Source: Paramacrobiotus metropolitanus
Lineage: Eukaryota; Tardigrada; Eutardigrada; Parachela; Macrobiotidae
Length of the DNA: 64,000 nucleotides
NCBI RefSeq assembly: GCF_019649055.1
Contig: NW_026570240.1
Span: forward strand, 496,001 to 560,000
Direction: 5' to 3'
Below the pieces are notes generated by a model. That model saw only the letters and a program-made list of their open reading frames with translations, did not search any database and was not told the origin of the DNA. Position 1 is the first letter of the stretch, and every line of letters begins with the position of its first letter. This document shows positions 50,329 through 63,476 of this stretch, piece after piece. The translations under genes were made by a program, and so were the position numbers.

Positions 50329-52652
50329 TTAATCTTCATTCCAGACTTTCTGATACCATTTACGTGGCTTCCGGCGTAGATACATGTGGTCGACATATTG
50401 GCACAAACACCAGGAGCGTGGACAATGCTTGGGTGTGGTCGGGACGCCTTCGACAACTTCCGGTCGTGCGGTAACGTCTTCAAAGCCGAAATCTTCCACT
50501 TTAGTGTTACTGAACATTAATCGCTTCCGAACCAGCTCCTTCACATAAGGTTGGACGCAGTGCAGCATCAGTTTCTCTGCTTTGTCCATGGGCAGCGCAT
50601 CAGGTTCGCCAAAATCACGACTGTAGGTCGGATCGTAAATACTAGGTCTACTCTGAAATATTTAAGAAAGCACTTGTTATGTTTATCAACTGTATGACGA
50701 TTTTTACGTTTTATCCTTTCTATTATTTATCTGAAAAAAGTCTGCAACTTTTGCTTATGTGATGGGAAAAAAGTTGTTTAAAAGTCACTTAATAGAAACA
50801 TAGATACTTTCTTTGGTAATATATATAACGTACCAGTTTGAGTTGTTCCAGCAAATGCGCAATACTGGCAAGGCACGGAAGGACGTCATAATGCAAGATA
50901 ACCACAACCACCTGAAGTAAAAATTGTATGCACAACGGTGCAAGCATTTGCTTTTTTACTTTGTACAGACTGGTTAATGCCATAGATCTAGCAGAGAATA
51001 AACAGGAAGCAAAGGTCTTCCTGACTTCATCCAGTATTCCCGCTTGACCTTGTATCGTACCTTATGCATCGACAATTTCCCCCTGTCTTCAACTCCAATC
51101 ATCAACCTCTGCTTGTTCAAAAATTTATTTGCATTGGCAACCACAGTTCGCAGACCGTCATTCATCTGTGAAATATTTCACAACAAATTAATGATTCGTT
51201 AATGCAACATAAAATTTAATATGAAAATGCAGCAAACTAAATCCTTAAAATACCTTCTTTTTTCCATATAGGCAAAGACACATGCCCAGGCCGGAAAATA
51301 TTAACCACAACAAACCGGCTACAAACAGGCTCTGAAAATTAATTACCGTAATAAACCTGGAGCACACAACGATCAATTTCGATAGCTTACAAGTCCGCGA
51401 AGTCCAGAAAACAGCAGAGCCAGTAAAACCACAAGGGTGATGAACAGCCATATCCCAATGACTCGCTTATACAGAATGACATAGGTTCGGAAGCGGTAAT
51501 TGGTGACTAGAACGTCCAGACACATAACGTAGTCCTCCAAAGGAATCTTTTAAGAAGAAAACTGTCAGCAATAAAATCTGAGACGTAATAAAACCTTTGC
51601 AAATACTGGATATACTACAGTAAGTTACCAAGATGCATTACTTGAAATTAACAGAATCGAAGTTCGCGTAAAATTAATATCAAATTCGTACATTCATTAT
51701 TATGTTATACCATAAATCTGACGATGAATATTGTATATGCCAAATGCCAAGGTACGTAACCATACATTACTATTCCAAAGAGCAACTGCCAACGAACAAA
51801 TTCATCAGGACGCTTCGTGTATTTTAATAAGATAGCTGACGGTGAAACATTCCTGCCTTTTTCAGTAAACTGGATCCAGCCCAGCGCTCTGTGGGCCATG
51901 CATACCTGCAGCACATTTACGACCTTCTGCGGAACCATTTCCGGGTGGTAAACGGGCGGAGTGACCCATTCCCATTTCTCGTTGGTAGCCTTCAGGGTGG
52001 TCAGCACTTTACCATTTTCAGCTTCATCTGTAAAACAATCAACGCGTCAACGTATTCGCATATCAGAAATGTTAATACAAATAATAAGTAACATAAAAAT
52101 TGCAATCAAAAATGCTGTTTTCTGTTACAGTCTCCTTTATAAACACATTCTTTATTTTTCATAATACAGTAGGCATCAGAATTTCCATTGGTGATTTGCT
52201 GACATGTGTTTACAACCCAGTTTTTTTATTTTTTCATAGTGAGCAAGGGAAAAGTCGACAGACAGCTGACCTGCAACGCCAACGACAACCCAAACACAGC
52301 ACGCAACTTGGTAAACTGCTTACGTACCGATTTGTATTGTCGTGTCTGGCGACAAGTGGATATTATCTGACGCGGCATTGAAATCCAGAATCTGCTGTAC
52401 GCGGCTAACATCCTGCAGTTCTTGCACGGTGCGGGAAGTCGATTCGGTTGGCAAGGCGGAAGTGGCGAGATTGACAACATCGGGAGGGGGATAATCGGAT
52501 TTTCGCGGCGGTCGTGGCAAATTAATCTGGACACCCGACGCGTCAACAGCCCCATTGTCGGTCAGCCCCGGCGTCCTGTTGCGGTCCGGATCCTCGAAAC
52601 GCACCCAGGTTCCGGTGACAGAATGTTCAGACGGCTGCAGATGGGAATCCAT
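50329..52652 (-). CDS. TMEM268-like two-pass membrane protein
   Basis: Seven exons close in phase: 52328-52652, 51711-52027, 51391-51546, 51254-51331, 51061-51165, 50834-50911, 50329-50652; 460 residues. The long N-terminus is polar and Pro-rich. Two adjacent hydrophobic helices lie at about 243-263 (IGIWLFITLVVLLALLFSGL) and 268-288 (LFVAGLLWLIFSGLGMCLCL), followed by GKKKMNDGLRTVVANANKF and LMIGVEDRGK. A cytosolic part contains VILHYDVLPCL, and the C-terminus has CPRSWCLCQYVDHMYL. This order (NGKVLTTLK, two helices, NDGLR...ANA...LLGV-like, VYFD-like, C-P-C-Q) parallels vertebrate TMEM268 from memory. TMEM268 has been linked to integrin beta-4 stability; whether that applies here is unknown. 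The assignment is moderate, but the gene structure is strong. Confidence 0.62.
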
Positions 52653-54697
52653 GATAAACAAATCCGCTGAAGCACAATATCAGCATATGGGATTTCACCG
52701 ACGTACACAGTGTGGCAATCGCTTGGGTCACGCTGTGTGGGTTCTAGGATGCTAAATCAGAGACTTGCGCATAGCAAACATGAGTGATGTTGACAGCAAA
52801 CAACGCGCTGCAACACCGTGATGCTGTATATTCTTGCAGATATGGTAGTAAAACGAACTTTGGTGAGCGATCTATCATTATTTATTACCGTACGCGAACG
52901 TAATAATTGTGGACTGCGTCACCGTGTAAAAGCGGATATTTATACACGCATTCAATGCTGCAAGGTAGCGCAAACGGTACATACGGTGGAATATTCTATG
53001 CATCAGCAGTCATGGCACACATGTACAGTGTACCTACCCGTGAAACTGAAAACATCCCCACCGCCGCTCACTCATTATTATTGATCATAAGAGTATGAGT
53101 GAAAATCAAAAACTGCAACGCAGGTAAAGAAGCATGTCGAGAAACCTGTTCTTGTCCTGCGGTGTGTATACGGCAAATCAAAAAAATGTGGATGTAACAC
53201 ATACGGTCAGTAAATGCCAGTACACGTACGTGTTCGTACAGGTGAAGTGAATGGTTGGAATGCATCCGGCAGTCAAAAACTAAAAAATTTATGGTATTGT
53301 ACAGCTAGTGCAGTGCCATATGACTTTGTCCAAGCGTGTGCGAAATGAGATACTACTTTATCCCATTACGCGGGAGTACAGAGCTATTGCATAAGTCGAC
53401 TCTCTTTTTTAAAGCAAGAATAACTACTAATACACTCCTGATTGTGAACAAAACACATTAAGCTTACTTTCAGTTTCAAACGCAACAAGGAAATGTTGCG
53501 GATATCATTTACAGTATTTTATACACTCCAAAGGAAGTACTGTACTTGATATCTTTATTTTGTCCCACAATCGATCGATGTGCATGGTACCTTGAAGATT
53601 TGACTGGTGTATATGGTGCACCTGTTCTTGATATATGGGGCACCGCAATTTCTTATCACTTTATGAAACATGCTCCGCAAAACTGTTCTCGACATTGACC
53701 TGGTGTTGAGAAAATACAACACTTAATTGATGGCAGATCAATAACGCTTTGTATTTCACCTGATCTCCTGACAAAACAGAGGTAGCATACAGATTCTTTT
53801 CTGGATGAACCACAAAGCATGCGTTACACTTAATAAGCTATCCCAGACGTAGCAGTTACTGTACTGACTGACGGCAACGTGGAATAGAAGCGTCCACGAG
53901 AAGTGCAATTACTTGAACTGTACAACTGTACTCGTACATTAAGTAATCTTGCTTTCAAATAAGTGACGCTAAAATCAAATATATTTCGCCTTTGTAAAAT
54001 ATCACGTTATCATGTAGAGCCATAAACTACCGGATCGATCGTCCAGGTGCGAAAGATGCATTGATTGACCGCTGTCACCGGTGCGGCGTCCAGTGTGCTT
54101 ACAACAAATGTTACGAGTACGAATCAATTAGGTCAGGAATATTAATTTTATTTTTCCGTAAAATGCAGAAGCACACACAGTAAAAAGTACACCGTGATAT
54201 GGCAATGTGAACAGAATTAAATCCTAAAATTAACTGACCTACCGTGACTGTGTCGTTATACTGATTAAAGTATACAATCTAAGAAATGCTCGTCATAAAT
54301 AAAAATTAATCATAAATATTTACCGTTTTTCGATAACGTCGTCCGATGTGACATGGGGAAGTTGTTTAATATTTCGCTTCCCATCCGCATTATTTTCAGG
54401 TGGAACGAAAAGGAACGTTGTATGATTTACAATTTTGCAGATGCAGAAAGCGTGCAATAGTTTAACTCTCTTGTTGCAATTCGCCAAACAAATTTTGCCG
54501 AACTTAAAAAATCGCATCACTAGCACCTCACAAGGGACAAAACATGGAACAAATCACCGAAACCAAACCCAATACAAAAATCAGTAGCTAAACTTTTAAC
54601 ATCGACAACGAATACATAAAGCAGTATTTATGGACAGTCGAAAAGACCCACGAAGCTGCTAAGAACGTATCTAAGTACGCTTTGGTCTGACACCCGT
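52653..54697. other. Intergenic region TMEM268-like / SEC31, with weak orphan coding candidates
   Basis: About 2 kb. On the minus strand, 54324-54520, an ATG-initiated segment (MRFFKFGKICLANC..., ending TSDDVIEK) is followed by a good donor AAACG/GTAAAT and could be a first exon, but I found no partner exon. On the plus strand, 54030-54183, a short frame has a tight Cys cluster (CHRCGVQCAYNKCYEY). Neither is recognised. The rest shows nothing. Confidence 0.3.
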
Positions 54698-57600
54698 TTA
54701 ACCATTAAAGCGCTGTGCCAACTGCAATAGTATCTTAAGGGCAGGCATGAAAGAACTAATCTCCACAAACGATGCACCGGTTGCTATATGCGCGTGTACT
54801 GCTACAGCCTGTCCAAGATCTCCCATCTGGATGCACTGGACCATCTGATGGAGTCCCATCAGTGTATTCGAAGATAATTTCCCCGCTCGAAAAGAATCAT
54901 TCAATAATTCCAGTTTCTTGTAAACATCATCCAGTTTTCTTACTGTGTGCTGGAAAGAGAGAAGATCCTCTCATAGTAACGAAGCAAGAGTTCGACATTA
55001 AAACCAAAGTTCTAATTTATTACGGATCCTTTAATTACCCCGTCACCCATCGAACTGGCTTTTTCTCTTGATATGTTCCACAATTGTGCGAAACCATCCG
55101 CAATGGGCACATGCTCAGCAGGTATCGGAGCTTTTTCAGTCGAAACTTCCTTTTCTGGCTCAGCAGGAATAAAAGGAGTCTCCTACAACAGCGCAAAAAT
55201 GAAGACAAAATAGGCCAACCAGAATTTTCCGACAATTTTGAAACAATCAAATCAGTTAAAAACGCCAGCCCTGCTATAAAAAGCGTACACTGGTGGTCAT
55301 AGCAGCCGGTGGAGGGTGGATCAAATTGGTAGTCGGCCTAATGCCATAGCCCGTGATAGGTACTGGAGCATTAGGCTGTGACGAATATTGCGGTATAGGT
55401 GGTACTTCCTGACCAGGCACTACTGGCAATGGCTGAAATATTGGATTCACCGCAGCGCTAGCAGGTGTTTGCGACACACGTCGAGATAACAATGGGGGAG
55501 GGTCGTTCCAACTACCAGGTGCTTTAACATGCTGGTAGGAAGGCATCAATGGAACGTTTTCCAGCCCTGGCTGAACTTGCTGCGGCAGGGTTCCAGGATA
55601 GTTTTGCGCTTGACTCGGGGAAAAATAGGACTGTGTTGGAAACGAATGCAAACCCGAATTAGCAGGTAAAAGCGGAGGCATTCCCGCTGCAGGTGCGAAC
55701 AACGGTGGCGCCGGTGTAGCTTGGGGGCGGGATGGTCGTGGGGGCTCGGGAACAGCAGAGCGGTGGGTGTGGTCGTATAAATTCCAAGCAGACTGTTGCT
55801 CGTGCGCTGAGAACGGTTGAAACTATTACTCAATTATCAATACACCGAAATGAAATTACAGTACAACAGATCACATACTATTGCCCGCAGGAGGATTCAT
55901 TGTACCCATAGCTGATGGTGGCGATGTGTAGGATACCCCGACAACGGAGGGATTCATGAAGTTCGGTGCTGCGGTAGGGTAACCAGTACTTGCGAACGGT
56001 GCCGCCGGTCCCGGTCCATACTTATTCGGCGCCGTGTTGGAGAGAACTGTGCCTCCGCTCTTAGTGTGTCGGCGCAACGACATTATGGCGGTCGACATAG
56101 GCGACTGCTTCATTCCAGTCTCTCGTAAAGCCGCTCTCGGGCCCAGTGCCATATACAAATGGTGTTTTAATGGAAGCAGCGTGCTCTGTAAATCATAATA
56201 GCTTAAAAATTCTCCAATCAACCATATTGGGTTCTTCTCAACATACCGATGAATCCCTGCTCAAGAAGCGCAAGGCTAGCCCCGCTTCGCCTTCTGAAGC
56301 AAGGTAGTTCGCGTAATCGTGAAATAATTTATCAATATGCGGCCCAAACGGTCGTGTTCCATTAAGACTAAAGCCGCCGCTGGCGATCAAAACCTTTTCT
56401 GCAGTGGTATGCAGCAATTCGGCAGCAGTCCCAGCAGAAAGCGGTTCCTGGCGCAACCACAATTCAACGGCTTTATCAATGTTTCCAGAACATAAGTAGC
56501 ACAGTATACTCTGTTTAAGCAGCAATCCATTAACTTCAGTTTCCAAACGCTGACCGAGTGCATCTAAGACAGCAATTGGACATAAAAATGCTTTCCAGAG
56601 GCACATAAATGCAAACGATGATCAACTTACCGGCAAACGTCTGGAACTCCTCTTTAGGTAGATAATTAATTAACGCCGCTATAATTTCTCTCCAGCTGTC
56701 GATTCGAGCTTTCTGAAGCAGAAATTCAGAATCCTTTTTGACAAGTGCATACACCAGACTAGATAGATCCGATCCGTGAGATGCAAAATATTTTTCATGG
56801 ATGTTCCAAAAAAGTTCTGGCAAAAACGATGTACTGCCTACTAAACTCAGCATAACAGCCTCCGCTTCACGGTCATGTTCCAAGCACAATGATGCAGCTT
56901 TCTGTACATTTCCAGTTAAAAGGGCGCGAGTGATTTTGCCATTAGTGTCTAAAATTGTGGAATCTTGTCACAACCGTTCTTTTTCATATGCTGCTCATTT
57001 TTTCACCTTTCCCGGTTGAAATCTTGAATGTCGATCCAACTGGCTTCTTTAAGATTTCTGAGCCGGGTGATTCTTTTAAATTCACATCCGAAGGTTTTTC
57101 TCCGTTGGACATGGAACTTTCAGTCTGCAAACGCAAATCATTATGAGTTAAAGATTTGAAATCGAGCACCAATAAAATAATGTTCCGGTAAAATCCATCT
57201 TGAATATAAACACACATCATTCAAAAGCGATTCCTTCTCGGGTCCATAGCCCAACAAACTCAAAACGGTCTGCCGATGGTCTGACTCCAACAGTGACTGC
57301 AAAGATAATAAAAAACTGCAATGCTTAACAATACACCTAATACGCATTACAAAAACGTTTGAAACAATCGGACTTTGCTCCATCCTGTACCTTGATAAAT
57401 TTCCATTCCTCTCGTTCCTGATGATTTTTGACACTGGAAATTTTAGCATCACAATATTCTTTATGCTGATTTTGCATCAGGTATTGCTCCAGGATACTGC
57501 CTTGTTGGACAATATGTCTCGATGTTGTAAGGCGGTCCAGCTCCAAAATACTGATGTTTTCGTCACTAAAACTTTTCATGATTTTCCCATCAAACTAAAG

Positions 57601-60036
57601 CAAAAAAGTGACTTTTAAGTATTAAACCTACATTTTCTCAGCAAGAGATTCATCAAACGTACAGAAAATGCAAAAGATCCCGGTCGTCGCAACCATTTTG
57701 GCGCTTTTTTAATGCCCTCAAATCCAGAGTCCGCTTTCATGCCCGTCGTAAGAGGTCCGAAATCCATACCAGGAAAAGAATCGGCCAACTATATTGAGCT
57801 CACATTAACACACTGCAAAACTCGCAATGAAGAAACAACGCACGGCACCTTCGAGGGTGTAACGGGTGCTGCAGCGTGGCCATCTGGACCTCCAATAACA
57901 CTGTAAACGCCGACAGCATTGCTGGATGAAGCTGAGAAAACGGACGGAATTCTCGGACACCACCCCACTTCGAAAGTCCACTGCTTGGTCTGTGGCAGGG
58001 AATACACAATCTAAAACAAACAATTTGCGTCGTTCATACACGGCAACCTTGCCCACACGAAACTCGAACGATTACGCAAAAGTGACAGCAGTTCAACTGC
58101 TTATTGAAACACCACCAGCGTATTTCACAATTTTCAAAGGACGGGCACACTCTTCTTAAGGAATGAATACCTCGCCTTTGCTGCCTTCACTGACATCCCA
58201 GCAGTAGACGCACCCATCCTTTCCAGTGCTCAAAAGAAGATCAGCATCATGAGGGCACCAAGCCACGGACAAGATACCACTGAAGAGAACGACCGAAATA
58301 TGTACACAGGCAGTATACCGCACAGAATATGCATGACTTGTTGAATTTCTTAAAACTTAGAAAGCAAGTAGAGCCCTGCAGAAAGTGCAAAAACACTTTA
58401 ATCCGTATGGCCGAATTGGAACGGGTAAAAGCACCCACCGGAATCAGCAATTTTAATACTGTAAGGAATCATTAATTAAGTCAACATAAATTTCTGTTAT
58501 ACCAAAACCTATCTCCAATCAGGAACTTTAACCCACTGTTAAAATTATATCTAAATGAAACGCGTTTCATGAACGCGCACATTTTAAGCAGCATTTCCAG
58601 TTTTACGGAACTAGCACTTGTAAGCGTACCGCTGATGGCCTTCTAATGTTTTCACAGCAGAGGATGCATTTCGCAGATCCCAGATCTGTACGACAGGCGT
58701 ATGGTCGTCTTCAGACGCTAATGCGAGTTGTGTGGCTATTTCAGGATTCCAGTCGAGAGATTTGTATCGTACCTAAAACCATATGTGTCCCAATAAACCA
58801 TATGGTTGTACGTGCATGTAGCAATACAGTGCACAAGGACACTTCGTGCATTCAAACTATTTCAAATAGCGCTTACACGAGAATTCTGGTCACCGAGCTT
58901 TATAATCGAATCGTGCTTCCGCAAATCCCACAACACGCATCGGGTAGAATATGCAGACGCGAAAATATAGTTGATTTTCCGATTCCACGATACTGCATTT
59001 ACTTCGTCAATAGGAAACGATTTGGGCCCGGCAGAAATGCCTTCTTGCAGTGTATTCAAATCCCAAATCAGAACTTCCGATTCCATTGCACCGCTTGCCA
59101 TCAAATTAGGCTAATTTCAACATACAAGCATAAATGAAATAATACGGGTATAAAGGAGGTAATTCAACAAAAAATTTTATGGCTCAGAACAGAGAAAGGG
59201 ACCGAAACGCTCGGTCAATTTTTTTAATATCCTTATAATTCAAATGGAAACAAACGGTGGCACAGGCGTAATGATTTTTTAGGGAGGCCGTAAGTCTATT
59301 TACGTCTTTGTCGAAATGTAGTTAATACTTCCACTAATAAATAAAAGGTGTAAACTTAATCGATTCCAAGTTAGTGTTTATTATGATGTAAAGTAAAATA
59401 CTTTCACAACCAGACGACACATGCTAATTTCAGTTACCTATGTCTGAACCGGCTTAGCGGGAACGAAAAACGCTATGCTTTACTATTTCGTCTCACCAAA
59501 AGGGGGGAAATATCCAGAGCGTGGACGGCGCCAGTGTGGCAGCTGATCTGTTTAATGACAGCGTTGCCGCTGTCCCGCTTTAAGATTGCGTCCGCGGAAT
59601 ATGCAACAATCCCGTTCTCCACACCCGCCACTAGGACGCCTGCAGAGGAGGCTTGACTTCCCACCTGGGAGATGGGACTCCAGACCAGTTTGTAGATTCT
59701 CTGATCGCACGCAATTGAGCCGCGCACAGGAGCATCAAGTGAGTCGCTACCGACGCCGATTTCCAAAATATCCAGTGTGGCCGCCGTGCTGCAAGTAATT
59801 TTCATTATATTTCCAGATAAAATTTTTAACACCCTGCTACAACGCGCCTATAACGATTCTGAGTTGTTCCTAGCAGCCTTTAGGCAGCGCAGATATATAA
59901 TACCGTAATATCTATAACCACACCTGAACGTGGCATCCACTTGAGAAGCAGATGTTCCACATGCCAACATGGTTACAGTGTGGTTGACTGGCGACCACGC
60001 AACATTCGCCGTATGGTGGATCTCCGAAATCCGCAT
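54698..60036 (-). CDS. SEC31A: COPII outer-coat protein SEC31
   Basis: SEC31 forms the outer cage of COPII vesicles with SEC13 and stimulates SAR1 GTPase during ER export. Sixteen exons close in phase: 59924-60036, 59497-59788, 58877-59110, 58630-58772, 58171-58279, 57849-58010, 57663-57788, 57391-57594, 57216-57296, 57007-57124, 56631-56948, 56247-56563, 55879-56185, 55289-55806, 55047-55182, 54698-54942. The 1,140 residues compare with about 1,220 in human. In order: a WD40 propeller ([75 protein letters not shown]), the KWLRRP segment, the alpha-solenoid ([32 protein letters not shown]), a Pro/Gln/Ser-rich region with [11 protein letters not shown], and the C-terminal helical domain ([27 protein letters not shown]). 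The ATG at 60036 aligns with the human start. Confidence 0.96.
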
Positions 60037-60720
60037 TTTCACGGGACTGGAGGACGTGCTCTTTTAAACACTCGATCAAAACGGGAACTTCGACGTGGAG
60101 TCTGACACGATGTTTAGTCACCTGTAACTCGCTGTAAGGAATGATTTTTGTCGAAAACCTGGTATCAAATTTAGCCCTGACAGAAGTCAACAAGGGCGAC
60201 CCACAGCCGGATAGCACTTTTTAGAGAAAAACAGCAAAAATAAACCCTAAGAATCTCTAGAAAATCCAATTTACCGAATTGGTGAGTTGGCAAAACAGAG
60301 AAAGAATAAACGATAAATCCCAACAAAACCATATGAATAAACTTTTGAAAAATTTCTTGACGTGATTGATTTCATTGGCATCGGGTGTGTGCGTGTGGGT
60401 GCACGCTTGCGCAAAGCGTGCACGGAAGTGAACTGACGTGGTCAACCGGGTTTCCGACAAAAGCTGACCACTGCTGCCAGACAACCGCAGCAGGCAACGG
60501 TGAACGGAGTGCATCCTGCGTGGTATGAAACAGAAAAAGCTGTGAACAAATTGAACAACTCGTACGTATATTGGAAATTTGGAATCTGTTTTGAACTTAT
60601 GCTCTTATTGCTAACACCGTTTATTAAATTATAAATTAGAAAGCTGGATAATTACTGTACTTCCGCAGTTGAATAAAATCAAGTATACCAAAAGCTAACT
60701 TTGACATCGGAACGTTCAAT
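60037..60720. promoter_or_regulatory. Bidirectional promoter region SEC31 / PLD6
   Basis: Only 684 bp separate the start codons of two head-to-head genes, so this compact interval must carry both promoters and 5' UTRs. I see no clear TATA element that can be assigned with confidence. Confidence 0.5.
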
Positions 60721-61497
60721 ATGTCTAGTACTGATGAGGCTCCAGTTTGTGTTAAGGAAGCGATGTGTACCTTCCTTATTTGTGTATCTTTTAGTGCTGC
60801 AATCGGCTTCGTTTTCTCCGCCTTTCCGTTCCAGCGGTAGCTGATCCATGAAAATCACTTTCGACACAATTTATTTGATTCCTCCGAAGTATCTGTAACA
60901 AATACGGTAACCAAATTTTGATATTTATATAGATGTAAAAAGCGGGAATCCTTTGTGGACTTCGCGTTTTTCCCTGACATTCCACCTGCCTGTCCATCCA
61001 AAGAAATCTACGAAAACTGCAGTTTGCGTCAGTGCAAACTTCGCCACAAAAATACTGGCGCGGAGCTGATAAAGTCTTACATCTGCGGAGCAACAAAGAG
61101 CCTGGACGTGGCTGTTCAAGTACTGACGCAATACCGGATTGCATGGTTGTTGATCGGAAAAGTCTTGGATGGAGTGCGCGTTCGAGTGATCGTAGATTTC
61201 TGGAACACTTGTAATTGTGAGGGTGCAAGAAAAGTCTTGGAATTTATGATCGCGTGTGGTGTCGAAATACGGTCCAACGCAGCACAGAAAAACGGATTTG
61301 GAAGAAGGAAGGGAACTTTTCACCATAAATTCGTTGTCATAGACGAGGAAGTTCTGTTGAACGGCTCTTTGAATTTCACTAACGACGCGGTTCTGGTTAA
61401 TAGTGAAGCATGTCTGTTTACAAATGATAAGAATCTAGTTGCGACGTTTACTTTGAATTTCAATGAATTGTGGGAGAAATTTCCACAGATAGTTTGA
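60721..61497 (+). CDS. PLD6: Mitochondrial cardiolipin hydrolase / piRNA endonuclease PLD6 (Zucchini)
   Basis: Single-HKD phospholipase-D family protein of the outer mitochondrial membrane. Orthologues hydrolyse cardiolipin and/or cut piRNA precursors. Exons 60721-60836 and 60933-61497 join in phase 2 across a 96-bp intron and give 226 residues (human 252). An N-terminal hydrophobic anchor (about 15-35) is followed by a CCCH zinc finger C59-x8-C68-x4-C73-x3-H77, as in Zucchini. One HKD motif, H169-H-K-F-V-V-I-D176, sits before NGSLNFTND, with the LDVAVQVLTQ and VRVRVIVDF strands of the half-barrel. Only one HKD is present, so it should act as a homodimer as known for the family. The catalytic residues are intact. 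It converges with POLR3C 250 bp away. Presence of the gene is consistent with a piRNA-type pathway but does not prove one. Confidence 0.92.
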
Positions 61498-61747
61498 CAA
61501 GCTCTGAATGCTGCAGTACTAACGATGAAAACCAAAAGTTTTGGATTTTTGGCTACTCGGTGTACGTCATATTTCAGTACTTATTAATCCTAACAAATTT
61601 TTCGCGGAATTAACATTTGAGAGGCTCTAAACCGCATAATCCCGTGATTACTCCGCGGCACGCTTTATTATTATTCATAAAAGATTTCAAAACAGACAAC
61701 AATTTACACTCAACAACTTTCCGAGAGAAAGTCAGATGTGTACGTAT

Positions 61748-63476
61748 TCAATCATCAGGAATGCTGTTCCGGTTATAAAACTCCACCAGAGTGTTTGCCT
61801 CTATGCTAATCTGCTCTTGCAGTATTGTACGGGTAGCCCGAAGGTAAATAACCGAAAATATGAAGCAATCCAAATATCCCAGTTCCATTTTGGCATGCGT
61901 ATCCAGCAACTGTCTTGCTGCTTCGTGGTTCATTTGTGTCAGCGAAGTATTCCCAGATTCAATACCGTATTCCATATCTTTGAACCTTTTTAACGAATGA
62001 AAATTCCGCAACAGGGATTTGCACTGTTCATATAATATTTTCTGTCGGTAGAGCCGCGGAAGATCCACAAAAAGGAAGTGTTCCGTACGCCCCGGTTCGA
62101 ACTGTGCAACATGAGATGTCCCCTAAAATTAAACTTCCGTCAAACTCGAAGCTATTATCGGTTACGAGCCTTTAGCAACGTATTGGATCCAGTAGTGTGA
62201 CTAAAATTTAAGTCAAACGCACCATCAAGTCAATATATCCCAGTCGGCACAATTCATTAACACCAAACCGAAGTTGACTGGTGTGGGCAAACAATTCGCT
62301 TTCCAAGGCTCTGAGCTGTACGTACGGTTTTGGGTTTCTTATCAGATAGTGCATCACCGTTCTGGCCAACTGAACTTTGGGTAGCTCTGCTCGCAAAACG
62401 TCATAAAGGAACTGTTCTGACCACACACCCAGTAATCTGGCACCTTTCAAAACGAAACCAGTTTCTCCAGCAACACCAAGAAATCCATCGCTATGACTGG
62501 CCAACATGGTGAGATTCTGCACGACACTGCTCAGGTCGTAGCCGTCTTTTACATTGTCAGGCAGGGAATTAAACACAAGCTCCCCTGTAACCGGTTGAAA
62601 GGACTCGTCGCAGCAAAATTCTATTCGCGGCGTACTGAGTATCGCTGCACGACACAGCCCAAGGAAAACTTCCCGACCTGCAAATATTGATGCTCTTACA
62701 GTTTATAAAAATAAAAAATGACAAAATCTTAACCATTTAAATCAAATGCATGATTCGATATCTGGTTCTATCTAACAGCAGAACCATTATTACTAACAGC
62801 AGAACTTCTACTGTAACAAACCTGCATGAACGGCTGAATCATTTTCCAATCGATTCCGCATGAGATGCAACAAAAAAATCACAAAGAGCCTGTGATAATT
62901 GGGTTTCAACACGTAGCTAGTCCAAGACTGCTTACGCGCAGCTGCATCAGGATCAATTCGAAACAATTCATCGCTCGGTTTCTTCAGCGGATCAAAAACC
63001 ACGACTGCTCGCGCCTGGACTAACAGGCGCAATTCCACCATCCACATCTCCGAAGTTCCTTTTAATTTCTCCAGCTCTTTAATAACGTCCACTGCCGTAG
63101 CAGAAGCAAACGCAAAAATGACCGACAGCACTTGCGCAGCGGCCTCACCCAGTATTTCTTCAGCTGCTTGGCAAAGAGCCGGTTCCATGATGAAGTAGAA
63201 GATCCTGTTCAGATCCATGCTGATAAATGGCTCCTCTTCTGATAACTCCGGATACGAATTGAATGCAAGGAGATCATTTTGATAAAACTTGTGCAAAATA
63301 TTTTCAATCGGTTTTTCAGAAAGTCGAGCCCGTGGGAGAACTTTTCCTGCTCGTCGATGTATGTCACTGATCAACATTTCTCCATTCTCCAACAGCACTC
63401 TTCCAACCGCGGCTTCCGTTTGACCAAACTTATGGCGCAAAATCACACATGCTAAATCTACCTCGATCGAAGTCAT
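61748..63476 (-). CDS. POLR3C: RNA polymerase III subunit RPC3 (RPC82/POLR3C)
   Basis: RPC3 is the winged-helix subunit of the Pol III-specific initiation trimer (RPC3-RPC6-RPC7), which recruits TFIIIB and helps open promoters of tRNA and 5S genes. Exons 62822-63476, 62223-62677 and 61748-62122 join in phases 1 and 0; 494 residues (human 534). The N-terminus MTSIEVDLACVILRHKFG aligns with the first winged helix of human RPC3 (its VGRVLLENGEMLI follows in register). Later segments include VFNSLPDNVKDGYDL, RLGYIDLMV, and a C-terminal coiled-coil-like part with GTSHVAQFEPGRTEHFLFVDL, then ILYEQCKSLLRN and the terminal LVEFYNRNS. The ATG at 63476 is chosen by alignment with the family start. Conservation is lower than for RPB1, as is usual for this subunit. 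Confidence 0.9.

Noticed and set aside
50789-50983. Open frame extending upstream of TMEM268-like exon 6
   Set aside because: The acceptor at 50912 in phase 0 gives the family-like join SMHK/VVVVILHYD; the upstream frame is intronic.
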